Shown here: positions 51,700-61,949 of the stretch, in pieces | How the letters are laid out: each line of letters starts with the position of its first letter | How positions within the stretch are numbered: the first letter of the stretch is position 1 | Assembly: GCF_000718985.1 (NCBI RefSeq) | Contig: NZ_JODL01000029.1 | Span: 53,324-117,323, forward strand | DNA length: 64,000 nucleotides | Origin: Streptomyces megasporus | GTDB lineage: Bacteria; Actinomycetota; Actinomycetes; Streptomycetales; Streptomycetaceae | Direction of reading: 5' to 3' | Program-made: the position numbers and the translations under genes | Notes under the pieces: model-generated | What the model was told of the DNA's origin: nothing | Database searches by the model: none | Seen by the model: the letters and a program-made list of their open reading frames with translations, nothing else

Positions 51700-53277
51700 T
51701 CAGAGCAGCACGTCGGCGGCGAAGCGCAGGACGAGCTGGGGAACACCCGAGAGGACGACGCCCAGTGCGGCGGCCACCCCCACCGCGGCGGTGAGCGGCC
51801 CCGCGACGCGCGGCCGGGCGCCGGTCGCGCCCACCGTGCCCGGCGCCGGTTCGGCGGGGGCGCGGAAGAGCACCGCCGTCCACGCCAGGTAGTAGTACAG
51901 GGCGATCACGACGTTCACCGCCGTCACCACCGCCAGCCAGCCCAGGCCCGCCTCCACGGCCGCGGAGAAGACCACGACCTTGGCGAACAGGCCGATGATC
52001 CCCGGCGGCAGCCCGGCCAGACACAGCAGGAAGAAGGCCAGGGCGAGGGCCGCCGCGGGGTGGGCGGCGTACAGGCCGCGGTAGTCGGCGATCCGGTTGG
52101 CCGCGGCGGTGCGACCGACATGGACGACGACGCCGAAGGCGCCCAGGTTCACGACGGCGTACATCAGGGCGTAGGCGACGGTCGCGCCCACGGCCCTCCC
52201 CGGTTCGTCCGCGTACGCCGCGGCGGCGATCGGCACCAGCAGGTAGCCGGCCTGGCCCACGGAGGACCACGCCAGCAGGCGCACCGCGCCCCGCGCGCGG
52301 TCGGGGCGCTGCCGCAGGGCGCCGACGTTGCCGACGGTCATGGTGAGGGCCGCCAGCACGGCCACGACCGGGCCCCAGAGGTGGTCGTACGCCCCGAACG
52401 CCTCGACGGTGACCAGGATCAGTCCGGAGAAGCCCACCGCCTTGCCGATCACGGACAGGTAGGCGGCCACCGGCAGCGGAGCGCCGACGTACGTCTCCGG
52501 CACCCAGGAGTGGAAGGGGACGGCGGCGGTCTTGAAGGCGAAGCCGACGAGAGTGAGGACGACCCCCGTGGCGGCCAGGGTCCCCAGCCCCGGATCGACG
52601 TCGCGCAGCCCCTCGGCGACCCGGACCAGGTGCATCGAGCCGGTGGCGGCGTAGACCAGGCTCACGCCCATCAGGCTGACGGCGGTGGCGGTGATCGAGG
52701 AGAGGAAGAACTTCAGGGCCGCCTCGGAGGAGCGCCCGTCCCCGCGGCGCAGCCCGACCAGGGCGAAGGACGGCAGGGAGGCGACCTCCAGGGCCACGAT
52801 CAGGGTCGCCAGGTCGCGGGCGGCGGGCAGCAGCGCGGCGCCGGCGGCGGAGGCCAGGAGCAGGAACCAGTACTCGCCCGCCGGCAGCCGCTCGTCCCGC
52901 ACGGTCGTCACCGACAGCAGGACGGTCAGAGCCGCCGCGCCGAGCACCAGGAACTGGACGGCCAGGGCGAACGGGTCGGCGACGTAGGAGCAGGCCTCCG
53001 GGTCGGTGGTGAGGCAGAAGGTCGCGCGGTCGCCGGCCGCCGAGGGCAGCAGGGAGAGCGCGGCGAGCACCAGGAAGGCGCCGGCCGTCCACCCCAGCAG
53101 CGACTTGCGGCGCTCGGGCAGGAAGAGGTCGGCGACCAGGACGGCCAGGGCGCCCAGCGCGGCGAGGGTGGGCGGGGCGATCGCGAGCCAGTCGACGGAC
53201 TGGACGACGTTCTCGGCGTTCCCGACGTTCCCGGCGTTCCCGACGGCCCCGGCGGTTCCCTGGACGAGCACGGTCAT
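51700..53277 (-). CDS. nuoN: NADH-quinone oxidoreductase subunit N (second operon)
   Basis: A 525-residue antiporter-like proton channel of the complex I membrane arm. Conserved membrane helices carry the Glu and Lys of proton pumping (LIVALEVASLPSFALVGLRR, LKFFLSSITATAVSLMGVSL, PFHSWVPETYVGAP). The N-terminus has a short Gly/Asn repeat (GNAGNVGNAENV) after MTVLVQGTAG. The ATG at 53277 overlaps the stop of nuoM by 4 bases. Last gene of the operon. Confidence 0.95.
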   Translation of the reverse strand: MTVLVQGTAGAVGNAGNVGNAENVVQSVDWLAIAPPTLAALGALAVLVADLFLPERRKSLLGWTAGAFLVLAALSLLPSAAGDRATFCLTTDPEACSYVADPFALAVQFLVLGAAALTVLLSVTTVRDERLPAGEYWFLLLASAAGAALLPAARDLATLIVALEVASLPSFALVGLRRGDGRSSEAALKFFLSSITATAVSLMGVSLVYAATGSMHLVRVAEGLRDVDPGLGTLAATGVVLTLVGFAFKTAAVPFHSWVPETYVGAPLPVAAYLSVIGKAVGFSGLILVTVEAFGAYDHLWGPVVAVLAALTMTVGNVGALRQRPDRARGAVRLLAWSSVGQAGYLLVPIAAAAYADEPGRAVGATVAYALMYAVVNLGAFGVVVHVGRTAAANRIADYRGLYAAHPAAALALAFFLLCLAGLPPGIIGLFAKVVVFSAAVEAGLGWLAVVTAVNVVIALYYYLAWTAVLFRAPAEPAPGTVGATGARPRVAGPLTAAVGVAAALGVVLSGVPQLVLRFAADVLL

Positions 53278-54881
53278 CGGCTGACTCCCGGCAGGAGGGT
53301 CTGCACGGCCGGTTCGGTGAGCCCGAGGAGGAGCGCGGGCCACAGTCCGGCCAGGACGGTGAGGACGACGAGCGGGGTCCAGGCGGCGAACTCGTGGGCG
53401 CGGACGTCCGGCAGGGCGAGGGTGGCGCCGGAGGTGGGCGGCCGGCCCATGCAGACCCGGCGGACGACCACGAGCAGGTAGGCGGCGGTCAGCAGGGTGC
53501 CGAAGGCGCCGACGGCCAGGTAGACCAGGTACGCGGGACGACTGAGGCCGTCGGCGGGGTGGTAGGCGCCGAGCAGGGCGAGCACCTCGCCCCAGAACCC
53601 GGCGAGCCCGGGCAGGCCCAGGGAGGCCACCGCGCCGAAGGCGAGCAGCCCGCCGAGCCGGGGGGCGCGTCCGTACAGCGCCGCGCCCCCGCCGTCCTCG
53701 CTCCCGCCGTCGAGCGCGAGCCGGTCCAGATCGGTGGTGCCGGTGCGTTCCTTGATCGCGCCGACGAGGAAGAACAGCAGGCCGGTGATCAGACCGTGGG
53801 CGACGTTCGCGAACAGCGCGCCGTTGACGCCGGCGCGGGTGAGGGTGGCGATGCCCAGCAGGACGAAGCCCATGTGGCCCACGGAGGAGTAGGCGATCAA
53901 CCGCTTGAGGTCGCCGCCGTTCCCGCGCCGGGCGAGGAAGAGGCAGGCCAGCGAGCCGTAGACGATGCCCGTCACCGCGAAGGCCCCCAGGTACGGGGCG
54001 AGGGTGTGGATGCCGTCGGGCGCCATCGGCACCACGATCCGGACGAGGCCGTAGGTGCCCATCTTCAGCAGCACGCCCGCCAGCAGCACCGAGCCGACGG
54101 TCGGGGCCGCGGTGTGGGCGTCGGGGAGCCAACTGTGCAGCGGCCACATCGGCGTCTTGACGGCCAGGCCGACGCCGATGGCGAGGGCGGCCAGAAGCTG
54201 GACGGTGTGGCTCACGCCCCGGCCGTGGTTCTCGACGAGCACCGTCATGTCGAAGGTGGGGCCGCCCGGCGCGTTCAGGCCGAGCAGCAGCAGCCCGAGC
54301 AGCATCACCACCGAGCCCAGCACCGTGTAGAGGACGAACTTCCGGGCGGCGCCCTCCCGTCCCTCGCCGCCCCAGCGGGCGATGAGGAAGTACATCGGGA
54401 TCAGGACCATCTCGAAGGCGAGGAAGAACAGCACCAGGTCCAGCACCGCGAAGGTCGCCAGGGTGCCGGACTCCAGGACGAGGACGAGCGCGACGAACGC
54501 CTGGGGGCGCGGACCGTCCGGCATGCGCCGGTAGGCGTGCAGCGCGCACAGGAAGGTCAGCAGCGCGGTCAGCACGACCAGCGGGAGCGAGACGCCGTCG
54601 ACGCCGAGGTGGAGGCGGACGCCCAGCGCCGGGATCCAGGGGACGTCGGTCGTCGCCTGGAACGTTCCCGGGCGGTCGTGGTCGAAGCCGAGCGCCAGCA
54701 GCACGGCGGCGGCGAGGACGGCGCCGGTGACGGTGACGCCGTGGCGCAGCACGGCCTGCTCGGGGCTCTTGCCCTTCAGTCCGGGCGGGGCGGGCAGGAG
54801 GGCGGCGACCGCGCCGATCAGGGGCAGCGCGACGACGGCCACGAGGAGCAGTCGTGCCACGGTGTCGTTCAGGGGGATCAC
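53274..54881 (-). CDS. nuoM: NADH-quinone oxidoreductase subunit M (second operon)
   Basis: A 535-residue antiporter-like proton channel. It contains LAFEMVLIPMYFLIARWG, KTPMWPLHSWLPDAHTAAPT and LLKMGTYGLVRI, with the key Glu and Lys residues conserved. GTG start at 54881, three bases from the nuoL stop. The frame overlaps nuoN by 4 bases. Confidence 0.96.
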   Translation of the reverse strand: MIPLNDTVARLLLVAVVALPLIGAVAALLPAPPGLKGKSPEQAVLRHGVTVTGAVLAAAVLLALGFDHDRPGTFQATTDVPWIPALGVRLHLGVDGVSLPLVVLTALLTFLCALHAYRRMPDGPRPQAFVALVLVLESGTLATFAVLDLVLFFLAFEMVLIPMYFLIARWGGEGREGAARKFVLYTVLGSVVMLLGLLLLGLNAPGGPTFDMTVLVENHGRGVSHTVQLLAALAIGVGLAVKTPMWPLHSWLPDAHTAAPTVGSVLLAGVLLKMGTYGLVRIVVPMAPDGIHTLAPYLGAFAVTGIVYGSLACLFLARRGNGGDLKRLIAYSSVGHMGFVLLGIATLTRAGVNGALFANVAHGLITGLLFFLVGAIKERTGTTDLDRLALDGGSEDGGGAALYGRAPRLGGLLAFGAVASLGLPGLAGFWGEVLALLGAYHPADGLSRPAYLVYLAVGAFGTLLTAAYLLVVVRRVCMGRPPTSGATLALPDVRAHEFAAWTPLVVLTVLAGLWPALLLGLTEPAVQTLLPGVSR

Positions 54882-54884
54882 TGG

Positions 54885-56963
54885 TCACGCTCCGGCGGCG
54901 ACGAGGGCGGCGGCCACGGCCAGGACGAGGGAGCCGGCGAGCAGGACGCCGAGGTAGGTCTGCGCGTTGCCGGTCTGGGCACGGCGCACGGCGGCGCCCA
55001 GCAGCCGGGCGGTGCCGCCCGCGCCGTTCACGTAGGTGTCGACGACCTCGCGGTCGAGGAAGCGGACGAGGCGGGCCGCGGCCCGGACGGGGCGCACGGC
55101 GACCGCCGCGTACACGGCGTCGAGGTGGAAGCCGCGGGCGGCGTGGCGGTGCAGGGGGCCGAGGAGGCGGCGGGCCGGATCGGCGGGGTCGTCGGCGGCG
55201 GCGATGTCGCCGTAGACCGCCTGGTGGGTGGCGATGGCCTCGACCTCGGAGGTCGAGAACCGCGGCACGGACGGCCCCGGCGAGGAGGGGGAGGGGGCGG
55301 CGTCCGGGTGGGCGGCGACCGCGCCCAGCGGGACGCGGGCGGCGGCCTTCGCGGTGCCGTGCCGCCAGACGGCGTGGACGGTCAGGAAGCCGGCGACGGC
55401 GAGGCCGGTGGCCAGGACGGAGGTGGTGAGGGTGGGGGCGAGGGAACCGCCGTCGAACCAGTCGGGCAGGGCGCCGTAGAGGAGTCCGGCGGCGATGGTG
55501 GGCCCGGCCAACACCCACAGCACGGTGTTCATCACGGCCGGCGGGCGTCCGAGGTCGGGCGCCTCCTCCCCGCGGCCGTGGAAGGCCAGCAGCCACAGCC
55601 GGGCGGCGTACGCGGCGGTGAGCAGGGCCGTCAGCAGCCCGGCGAGCAGGACCGTCCAGCCCGCGACGGCCGGAACGCCGGCGGCTCCGGCGACTCCGGC
55701 GGCGGGACCCGTGACGGGGCCGGTGACGGCGTGCTCGGCGGCGCCGAGGACGGCCTCCTTGGAGAAGAAGCCCGCGAAGGGCGGTACGGCGGCCAGCGCG
55801 AGCAGGGCGACGGTCATCGTCCAGTAGGCGTCCGGCACCCGCTTGGCCAGGCCGGACATCCGGGACATGGCGGCGAGGGAGTTGGTGCCGGCCGCGTGGA
55901 TGAGCACGCCCGCGGCGAGGAAGAGCAGCGCCTTGAACACGCCGTGCGAGACGAGGTGGAAGACGGCGGCGCCGCGGTCGGCCACGGCCAGCGCCCCGAT
56001 CATGTAGCCCAGTTGGCCGACGGTGGAGTAGGCCAGGACGCGTTTGACGTCGTCCTGGGCGAGAGCGGCGAGCGCCGAGCCGACCATGGTGACGGCGGCC
56101 ACCGCGGCCAGGACGATCAGTGCCGCGGTGGAGGCGGTGAAGACGGGCAGCAGCCGGGCCACGAAATAGACGCCGGCGGCGACCATCGTGGCGGCGTGGA
56201 TCAGCGCGGAGACCGGTGTCGGGCCCGCCATCGCGTCCGGCAGCCAGGTGTGCAGCGGGAACTGCGCGGACTTGCCCGCGACCCCGGCGAGCAGCAGCAG
56301 CGCGATCACGGTGGGGTGGGCGAGTTCGAAGGAGGAGAGCGGGGAGGCGAGGCGGGTGACGATGGTGCTGATGCGGAACGTGCCGGCCTCGGAGCCCAGG
56401 GCCAGGACGCCGATGAGGAACGGCACGTCGCCGAGCTTGGTGACCAGGAACGCCTTGAGGGAGGCGGCGCGGGCGGCCGGGGTCTCCCAGTAGTGGCCGA
56501 CCAGGAAGTACGAGCAGATGCCCATGACCTCCCAGCCGACCAGCAGCACGATCAGGTCGTCGCTGTAGACGACCAGCAGCATCGCGGCGGTGAAGAGGGA
56601 GACCAGCGCGGCGTAGGAGGGGTAGCGCGGGTCGTCGCGCAGGTAGCCGGTGGAGTAGATCTGCACGCAGGACGCGACGACACCGACGAGAACCGCGACG
56701 AGGACGGCGAAGCCGTCGAGGTGGAAGGCCAACTCGATCGGCAGCGCGTCGTTCCCCGTGGGGGTGAGGAGGGCGGCGCCGGTCAGGGGCTCGTCGCCGC
56801 CCTGGCGGAGGGCCACGACGACGGCGAGCACGGCCGAGGTGAGGGTGGGCAGGACGGCCAGGGGGCGTGTGTAGGCGGGGAGGCGGCGGCCGAGGAGGAG
56901 CCCGGCGACGGCGCCGAGGAAGGGCAGCAGCGGGACGAGGACGGCGAGGGTCGTGGTGGTCAC
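54885..56963 (-). CDS. nuoL: NADH-quinone oxidoreductase subunit L (second operon)
   Basis: A 692-residue antiporter-like subunit with the long lateral helix at the C-terminus. [40 protein letters not shown] and [16 protein letters not shown] hold the conserved charged residues of proton transfer. GTG start at 56963 overlapping the nuoK stop by 4 bases. Confidence 0.96.
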   Translation of the reverse strand: MTTTTLAVLVPLLPFLGAVAGLLLGRRLPAYTRPLAVLPTLTSAVLAVVVALRQGGDEPLTGAALLTPTGNDALPIELAFHLDGFAVLVAVLVGVVASCVQIYSTGYLRDDPRYPSYAALVSLFTAAMLLVVYSDDLIVLLVGWEVMGICSYFLVGHYWETPAARAASLKAFLVTKLGDVPFLIGVLALGSEAGTFRISTIVTRLASPLSSFELAHPTVIALLLLAGVAGKSAQFPLHTWLPDAMAGPTPVSALIHAATMVAAGVYFVARLLPVFTASTAALIVLAAVAAVTMVGSALAALAQDDVKRVLAYSTVGQLGYMIGALAVADRGAAVFHLVSHGVFKALLFLAAGVLIHAAGTNSLAAMSRMSGLAKRVPDAYWTMTVALLALAAVPPFAGFFSKEAVLGAAEHAVTGPVTGPAAGVAGAAGVPAVAGWTVLLAGLLTALLTAAYAARLWLLAFHGRGEEAPDLGRPPAVMNTVLWVLAGPTIAAGLLYGALPDWFDGGSLAPTLTTSVLATGLAVAGFLTVHAVWRHGTAKAAARVPLGAVAAHPDAAPSPSSPGPSVPRFSTSEVEAIATHQAVYGDIAAADDPADPARRLLGPLHRHAARGFHLDAVYAAVAVRPVRAAARLVRFLDREVVDTYVNGAGGTARLLGAAVRRAQTGNAQTYLGVLLAGSLVLAVAAALVAAGA

Positions 56964-57406
56964 GCGGTGGCCTCTCCCCTGGTCGGGCGCGTGCCGCCGG
57001 CGCCGTCGGTGCCGGCTGCCACACCGGCCCCGTCACTCTCCGTGTCGGCTGTGTCGGTCGGCGCGCCGGCCCGCGCGTCGGTCGGCTCGGTCGGCTTGTC
57101 GGTCTCGGCGAGGGCACGGAGTCGGTCGATGTCGGAGGTGCCCCGATTGCGGTACACGAGCAGCACGATGGCCAGCCCGATGCCGATCTCCGCGGCGGCC
57201 ACGGCGATGGTGAAGAGGGTGAGGGCCTGGCCCGCGTGGAGGGCGTCGCGGAGCCAGACGTCGAAGGCGACGAGGTTGAGGTTGACGGCGTTGAGCATCA
57301 ACTCGACCGACATCAGGACGAGGATCGCGTTGCGCCGGGCGAGCACGCCGTACAGGCCGGTGCAGAACAGCAGGGCGGCGAGGACGGCGGGGTAGGCGAG
57401 GTGCAT
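56960..57406 (-). CDS. nuoK: NADH-quinone oxidoreductase subunit K with extended tail (second operon)
   Basis: The protein is 148 residues, against about 100 in most bacteria. The first 100 residues have three membrane segments with the conserved Glu residues in [19 protein letters not shown] and [18 protein letters not shown]. The last 45 residues are an added Thr/Asp/Ala/Gly-rich cytoplasmic tail (from [14 protein letters not shown]). The ATG at 57406 shares one base with the nuoJ stop. Confidence 0.93.
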   Translation of the reverse strand: MHLAYPAVLAALLFCTGLYGVLARRNAILVLMSVELMLNAVNLNLVAFDVWLRDALHAGQALTLFTIAVAAAEIGIGLAIVLLVYRNRGTSDIDRLRALAETDKPTEPTDARAGAPTDTADTESDGAGVAAGTDGAGGTRPTRGEATA

Positions 57407-57996
57407 CAGCGCTCCCCTCCGTTCTCCCCGCCGGTCCGCCCGTCCTTCCGGCGCGACAGGACGATCGCGCCGACGAGCGCGGCGAGCAGCAACAGGGAGA
57501 GCGCCTCGAAGGGCAGCACCCAGTGCCGGAAGAGGATCTCCCCGGTGACGCGGGTGGTGCCCTGCGGCCCGCCGTCGTCCAGGTCGATCCAGGTGCTGTG
57601 GAAGGCGTCCACGACCACGGTGACCAGGGTGACGGCGGCGGTGACGGCGACGGCCAGGGCGACGGGACGGTTGCCGGAGTCGGCGTCCGGCGAGCGTCCC
57701 ATGGGCGCCTTGGTGAGCATCAGGCCGAAGAGGAGGAGGACGACGACGGAGCCGACGTAGATCAGGACCTGCACCCAGGCGATGAACTCGGCGGAGAGCA
57801 GGAGGTACTCCACCGCGATCCCGCCGAGCGCCACCACCAGCCACAGCGCGGCGTGGACGAGCCGTCTGCTGGTGACGGAGACGATGGCGGCGCCCAGGGT
57901 GACGACGCCGACGAGGAGGAAGAGGACCTCGACGCCGGTGGGCGACAGGAAACCGGGGGTGTCGGCCGCGAGCCGCGCCGCGGCGGCGGTGCTCAC
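57406..57996 (-). CDS. nuoJ: NADH-quinone oxidoreductase subunit J (second operon)
   Basis: A 196-residue membrane subunit with five segments, including [20 protein letters not shown], which carries the pi-bulge region of the family. A C-terminal tail is rich in charged residues. It overlaps nuoI by 4 bases and nuoK by one. Confidence 0.94.
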   Translation of the reverse strand: MSTAAAARLAADTPGFLSPTGVEVLFLLVGVVTLGAAIVSVTSRRLVHAALWLVVALGGIAVEYLLLSAEFIAWVQVLIYVGSVVVLLLFGLMLTKAPMGRSPDADSGNRPVALAVAVTAAVTLVTVVVDAFHSTWIDLDDGGPQGTTRVTGEILFRHWVLPFEALSLLLLAALVGAIVLSRRKDGRTGGENGGER

Positions 57997-58562
57997 GTGT
58001 CACCCTCCCGCGCCTCGGTCTCCCGTGCCTCGCGTGACTCGGCCTCCCGCTGCTGCTTCTCGGCGGCCTTGCGGGCGGCGGCGATCTCCTTGGGCTCCTC
58101 GGCCGCCGGGTCGAGCGGGGGCGGGGCCGGCACCGTCCACATCCACTCGCGCAGCCGGTCGCGCTCGTGGGTGAGGTCGCGGATGTCGGTCTCGGCGTAC
58201 TCGAACTCCGGGGACCAGAACAGCGCGTCGAAGGGGCAGACCTCGACGCAGATGCCGCAGTACATGCAGAGGGCGAAGTCGATGGCGAAGCGGTCCAGCA
58301 CATTGCGGCTGCGCTCGCGTCCCCCCGGGGTGGCGGGCGGCACCGTCTCCTTGTGGGAGTCGATGTAGATGCACCAGTCGGGGCACTCGCGGGCGCACAG
58401 CATGCACACCGTGCAGTTCTCCTCCAGCAGCCCGATCACCCCCCGGCTGCGCGGGGGCAGTTCGGGCTGGACGTCCGGGTAGTGCGCGGTGACCGAACGC
58501 CGGGTCATGGTGCGGAGGGTGACGGCCAGGCCCTTGGCCAGACCGCTGCCGGGGAGGGCCAT
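57993..58562 (-). CDS. nuoI: NADH-quinone oxidoreductase subunit I (second operon)
   Basis: A 189-residue iron-sulfur protein. Two 4Fe-4S sites of the ferredoxin type are complete: [15 protein letters not shown] and [15 protein letters not shown] (eight Cys in the CxxCxxCxxxCP pattern). The C-terminal 40 residues are an added helical, Glu/Ala-rich extension. The start at 58562 overlaps the stop of nuoH by one base. Confidence 0.96.
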   Translation of the reverse strand: MALPGSGLAKGLAVTLRTMTRRSVTAHYPDVQPELPPRSRGVIGLLEENCTVCMLCARECPDWCIYIDSHKETVPPATPGGRERSRNVLDRFAIDFALCMYCGICVEVCPFDALFWSPEFEYAETDIRDLTHERDRLREWMWTVPAPPPLDPAAEEPKEIAAARKAAEKQQREAESREARETEAREGDT

Positions 58563-59521
58563 TACTGGATCACCACCTTGACCACGCCCGTGAGCGCGAT
58601 CTGGAGGAGGGCGAGGGGGACGAGCACGGTCCAGGCGAACCGCTGGATCTGGTCCGCGCGCAGCCGGGGGTAGCTCACCCGCAGCCAGATGACGACGAAG
58701 GCGAGGACGGCCGTCTTCAGCAGCGTCCACAGCCAGCCGAGGTCGTCGGCGAACGGGCCGTGCCAGCCGCCGAGGAACAGCACCGCCGTCAGCGCGGAGA
58801 GGACGACGATGCCCGCGTACTCGGCGAGCAGGAAGAAGGCGAAGCGCAGGCCGGTGTACTCGGTGTACGCGCCGAAGATGATCTCGGAGTCGGCGACGGG
58901 CGCGTCGAAGGGCGGGCGCTGGAGTTCGGCGAGCCCGGCGGTGAAGAAGACGAAGGCGCCGACGATCTGCCACGGCACCCACCACCACTCGAACGCCTCC
59001 AGGATGCCGGTCAGCGAGACCGTCCCGGCGGCCATGGCGACGGAGGCCGCGGCGAGCAGCAGCGGCAGCTCGTACGCCAGGAGCTGGGCGGCCGTCCGCA
59101 ACGCTCCCAGCAGGGAGAACTTGTTGGCCGAGGCCCAGCCGCCCATCAGGGAGCCGAGCACGCCGACGCCCATCACGGCGAGCACGAAGAAGATCCCCGC
59201 GTCGACGGCCTGGCCGACCATGCCGTCCGGCCCGACCGGGATCGCGACCAGCACCAGCAGGTACGGGAGGAGGGCGACGACGGGCGCGAGCTGGAAGATC
59301 CGACGGTCGGCGTCCGCCGGGACGATGTCCTCCTTCTGCGCGAACTTCACTCCGTCGGCGACGAGTTGGGCCCAGCCGTGGAAGCCGCCCGCGTACATGG
59401 GGCCGACACGTCCCTGCATGTGGGCCATCACCTTGTGCTCGGTCTGGCCGACCAGCAGGGGCAGGACGAGGAAGGCGAGGAGGACGGCCAACAGCCGCCA
59501 GGCGACGTCGAGCACGTCCAT
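58562..59521 (-). CDS. nuoH: NADH-quinone oxidoreductase subunit H (second operon)
   Basis: A 319-residue membrane subunit forming part of the quinone chamber. The family motifs [28 protein letters not shown] [19 protein letters not shown], and [17 protein letters not shown] are intact, including the acidic residues that connect quinone reduction to proton pumping. It overlaps the nuoC stop by one base. Confidence 0.96.
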   Translation of the reverse strand: MDVLDVAWRLLAVLLAFLVLPLLVGQTEHKVMAHMQGRVGPMYAGGFHGWAQLVADGVKFAQKEDIVPADADRRIFQLAPVVALLPYLLVLVAIPVGPDGMVGQAVDAGIFFVLAVMGVGVLGSLMGGWASANKFSLLGALRTAAQLLAYELPLLLAAASVAMAAGTVSLTGILEAFEWWWVPWQIVGAFVFFTAGLAELQRPPFDAPVADSEIIFGAYTEYTGLRFAFFLLAEYAGIVVLSALTAVLFLGGWHGPFADDLGWLWTLLKTAVLAFVVIWLRVSYPRLRADQIQRFAWTVLVPLALLQIALTGVVKVVIQ

Positions 59522-60726
59522 CAGGCGCCGCCTCCCGTCGTCCCGTCCCGCTCGTCGCCGTTGTCGCTCTTGTCGCTCTTGTTCTCGCCGCGGTCGTCGC
59601 CCTCGGGGGCGTTGGCCACCGAGGCGCCGCCGCCCTCGGCGAGCGTCGTCCCGTCCCGCTCGTCGCGTCCGTGGACGCGGCGGGCGGCCTCGTCCGACGT
59701 CTCACCGGTCGGCGCGGGCGGCTCGGACGGCTCGGTCCCGGAGCGCTCGGTCGGTTCGGACGGCTCGGACGGCTTGAGCCAAGGGGCGTCCGTGCTGCGC
59801 CGGCCCGGTTCCCCCGCCGGCCGGCCGGCGGCCCGCTGACTGGCCGAGCCCTCCGAGGCGCTGCGCATCCGACGGGCCGGACGGCCCGGACGTGCCTCCG
59901 GGGCGCCGCCCGCCGCCCGCTGGCCGGCCGACCCCTCGCTCGCACTGCGCATCCGCCGCGGCGCGGGAGTCGCGGGCGACTCGGGGGTCTTCTCGGGCGT
60001 CTCGGGGCTCTCCGGAGCCCCGGTCCCGGCAGCGCGTTGGCTCGCCGAACCGGCGCTCGCGCTGCGCATCCGGCGCGGCCGTGTCCCCGGGCCGTCCGCC
60101 CCCGCGCGACCGCGGGCCGACCGGGCGGGCGCCGGGGGAAGCTGCCCCTTGAGCGGCCCCCACTCGTTGGGATCGGGCACGCCGGGCGGCAGCGTCTGCC
60201 GCCGCCTCGGGCCGCCCGCCCCGGACTCCCCCGGCTCCTTGGCGCCGGGCCACGCCTTGGCGACGCGGGCGGCCAGCACGAAGTCCTTCCGCAGCGGATG
60301 CCCCTCGAAACCGTCGGGGAGCAGCAGCGGCGCCGGGTTGGGGTGACCGGCGAAGACGACGCCGAACATCTCGTGCGTCTCCCGCTCGTGCCAGGCCGCC
60401 CCGGCGTACACCCCGGTGGCGGTGGGCAGCTCGGGCCTCTCGTGCGGCACGGTGGTCCGCACCAGCAGCCCGCGCACCGGTGTGCCCAGCGCGGCCAGGT
60501 GCGCGCAGACGGCGAAGCCCGCGCCCGGCTCGTCCACGGCGCTCAGCCAGTCGAAGTAGGTGCAGCCCAGCTCGTCCCGCGCGGCCGTCAGCGCCTCGAT
60601 CCAGCGCTCGGCCGGCACGTCGACGGTCAGCAGCTCGTACGCCCACGAGGCGCTCGCGCCCTCGCCGAAGATCTTCTCGGCGGGCCGGGGCAGCCATCCG
60701 ACGGTGGGCGGGGTCGGACCGGTCAC
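59521..60726 (-). CDS. nuoC: NADH-quinone oxidoreductase subunit C with repetitive C-terminal tail (second operon)
   Basis: A 401-residue protein. The first 165 residues are the normal 30-kDa NuoC fold ([41 protein letters not shown]). The remaining 235 residues are a low-complexity Ser/Glu/Pro/Arg tail that holds three copies of a 17-residue repeat with consensus [17 protein letters not shown] at 218-234, 257-273 and 285-301. The tail ends in an acidic, Asp/Gly-rich region. It probably protrudes from the enzyme. The GTG at 60726 overlaps the nuoB stop by 4 bases. No nuoD follows. Confidence 0.9.
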   Translation of the reverse strand: MTGPTPPTVGWLPRPAEKIFGEGASASWAYELLTVDVPAERWIEALTAARDELGCTYFDWLSAVDEPGAGFAVCAHLAALGTPVRGLLVRTTVPHERPELPTATGVYAGAAWHERETHEMFGVVFAGHPNPAPLLLPDGFEGHPLRKDFVLAARVAKAWPGAKEPGESGAGGPRRRQTLPPGVPDPNEWGPLKGQLPPAPARSARGRAGADGPGTRPRRMRSASAGSASQRAAGTGAPESPETPEKTPESPATPAPRRMRSASEGSAGQRAAGGAPEARPGRPARRMRSASEGSASQRAAGRPAGEPGRRSTDAPWLKPSEPSEPTERSGTEPSEPPAPTGETSDEAARRVHGRDERDGTTLAEGGGASVANAPEGDDRGENKSDKSDNGDERDGTTGGGA

Positions 60727-61394
60727 GCGCGGCCCTCCCCCTCTGCCGTGCCCGTGCCCGAGCCCGGGGGCGGGGGCGGGGGCGGGGGCGGGGTGATCAG
60801 GTCGCTGGTCAGGGCGGCCTTCGAGGGCGTGGCCGGCGTCCGGGCGGCCGCGTGCCCGTAGCGCTCGGCCGGCGACTCGTGGGCGATCTTCTCCTGGAGC
60901 TTGAGGATGCCCTGGAGCAGCGCCTCGGGCCGCGGCGGGCAACCGGGCACGTAGACGTCGACCGGGATGATCTGGTCCACGCCCTTGGTGACGGAGTAGG
61001 AGTCCCAGTAGGGGCCGCCGCAGTTGGAGCAGGCGCCGAAGGAGATCACGTACTTCGGCTCGGGCATCTGCTCGTAGAGCCGCTTGACCGCGGGGGCCAT
61101 CTTGTCGGTGACCGTGCCCGAGACGACCATCAGATCGGCCTGGCGCGGTCCCGGCGCGAAGGGGATGACGCCGAGGCGGATGAAGTCGTGGCGGGACATC
61201 GACGCGGCGATGAACTCGATCGCGCAGCAGGCGAGCCCGAAGTTGAAGACCCACAGGCTGTAGCGGCGGCCCCAGTTCAGGACCACCTTCATCGGTTCCG
61301 GGGCCAGCCGGGCCAGCCCGCCCAGCCGGCGGGGCTCCGGCAGGTCCACGGGCGACGGGTCGGTGGGCCGTTCGGTGCGGGGGGTCACGTCCAT
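60723..61394 (-). CDS. nuoB: NADH-quinone oxidoreductase subunit B with polyproline tail (second operon)
   Basis: A 223-residue subunit carrying the N2 cluster. The four Cys ligands are present ([29 protein letters not shown]). After residue 185 the protein continues with an Ala/Thr-rich stretch and a run of nine Pro encoded by a G-rich hexanucleotide repeat. The ATG at 61394 lies inside the end of nuoA (10-base overlap). Confidence 0.95.
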   Translation of the reverse strand: MDVTPRTERPTDPSPVDLPEPRRLGGLARLAPEPMKVVLNWGRRYSLWVFNFGLACCAIEFIAASMSRHDFIRLGVIPFAPGPRQADLMVVSGTVTDKMAPAVKRLYEQMPEPKYVISFGACSNCGGPYWDSYSVTKGVDQIIPVDVYVPGCPPRPEALLQGILKLQEKIAHESPAERYGHAAARTPATPSKAALTSDLITPPPPPPPPPGSGTGTAEGEGRA

Positions 61395-61756
61395 GCCAGG
61401 ACGCCCTTCTTCCATGCGTAGAGCAGTCCCACGGCCAGGAAGCCGAGGAAGACGAACATCTCCACCAGTGTCACCCCGCCGAAACCGGGTGCGGCGAAGA
61501 CCGTCGCCCAGGGGAAGAGGAAGATCGAGTCGACGGCGAACACCACGTAGAGGAAGGCGTACACGTAGTAGCGGACCTGGGTGTGCGCCCAACCCTCGCC
61601 GACGGGGTCGACCCCGCACTCGTACGTCAGCAGCTTCTCCGGTGTCGGCACCACCGGTCGCAGCAGCCGTCCGGCCCCGAAGGCCACGGTCACGAAGAGC
61701 ACCCCGACGACCGCGACCAGCCCGACGACCGCGTAGCCGTGGAAGTAGTCCGGCAC
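61385..61756 (-). CDS. nuoA: NADH-quinone oxidoreductase subunit A (second operon)
   Basis: A 123-residue membrane subunit, first gene of the operon. Three membrane segments and the conserved [20 protein letters not shown] with the redox-state-sensitive Cys. GTG start at 61756. The promoter must lie in 61757-61949, but I could not assign its boxes. Confidence 0.95.
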   Translation of the reverse strand: MPDYFHGYAVVGLVAVVGVLFVTVAFGAGRLLRPVVPTPEKLLTYECGVDPVGEGWAHTQVRYYVYAFLYVVFAVDSIFLFPWATVFAAPGFGGVTLVEMFVFLGFLAVGLLYAWKKGVLAWT

Positions 61757-61949
61757 GTCCGTCCCTCGCTCGGTGGTGTTCGCATCAGTACAGCTCAGTA
61801 CAGCGCTCCGTCGGAAGGCGAGTCTAGGCCCTGTGCCGGCGACGGGACCCGCCCCGTTCGCGGTTCCCGACGGGGTGGGGACGTCCCCACCCCTCCTCCG
61901 CCCGCGCACCCCATGGCGGCGCGTCCGCCGCCCACGGCAGTCTTGGCGC

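Noticed and set aside
53278..57117. Extended frame upstream of nuoN as a single giant protein
   Set aside because: It runs through nuoM, nuoL and nuoK in the wrong frame; only the last 525 residues match NuoN.
53394..57395. A 1333-codon open frame on the plus strand
   Set aside because: Antisense to nuoM, nuoL and nuoK, with low-complexity Gln/Gly/Asp-rich translation. A shadow of the high-GC codon pattern.
60726..61254. Extended frame upstream of nuoC
   Set aside because: It is the shifted frame of nuoB; the NuoC fold begins at the GTG at 60726.
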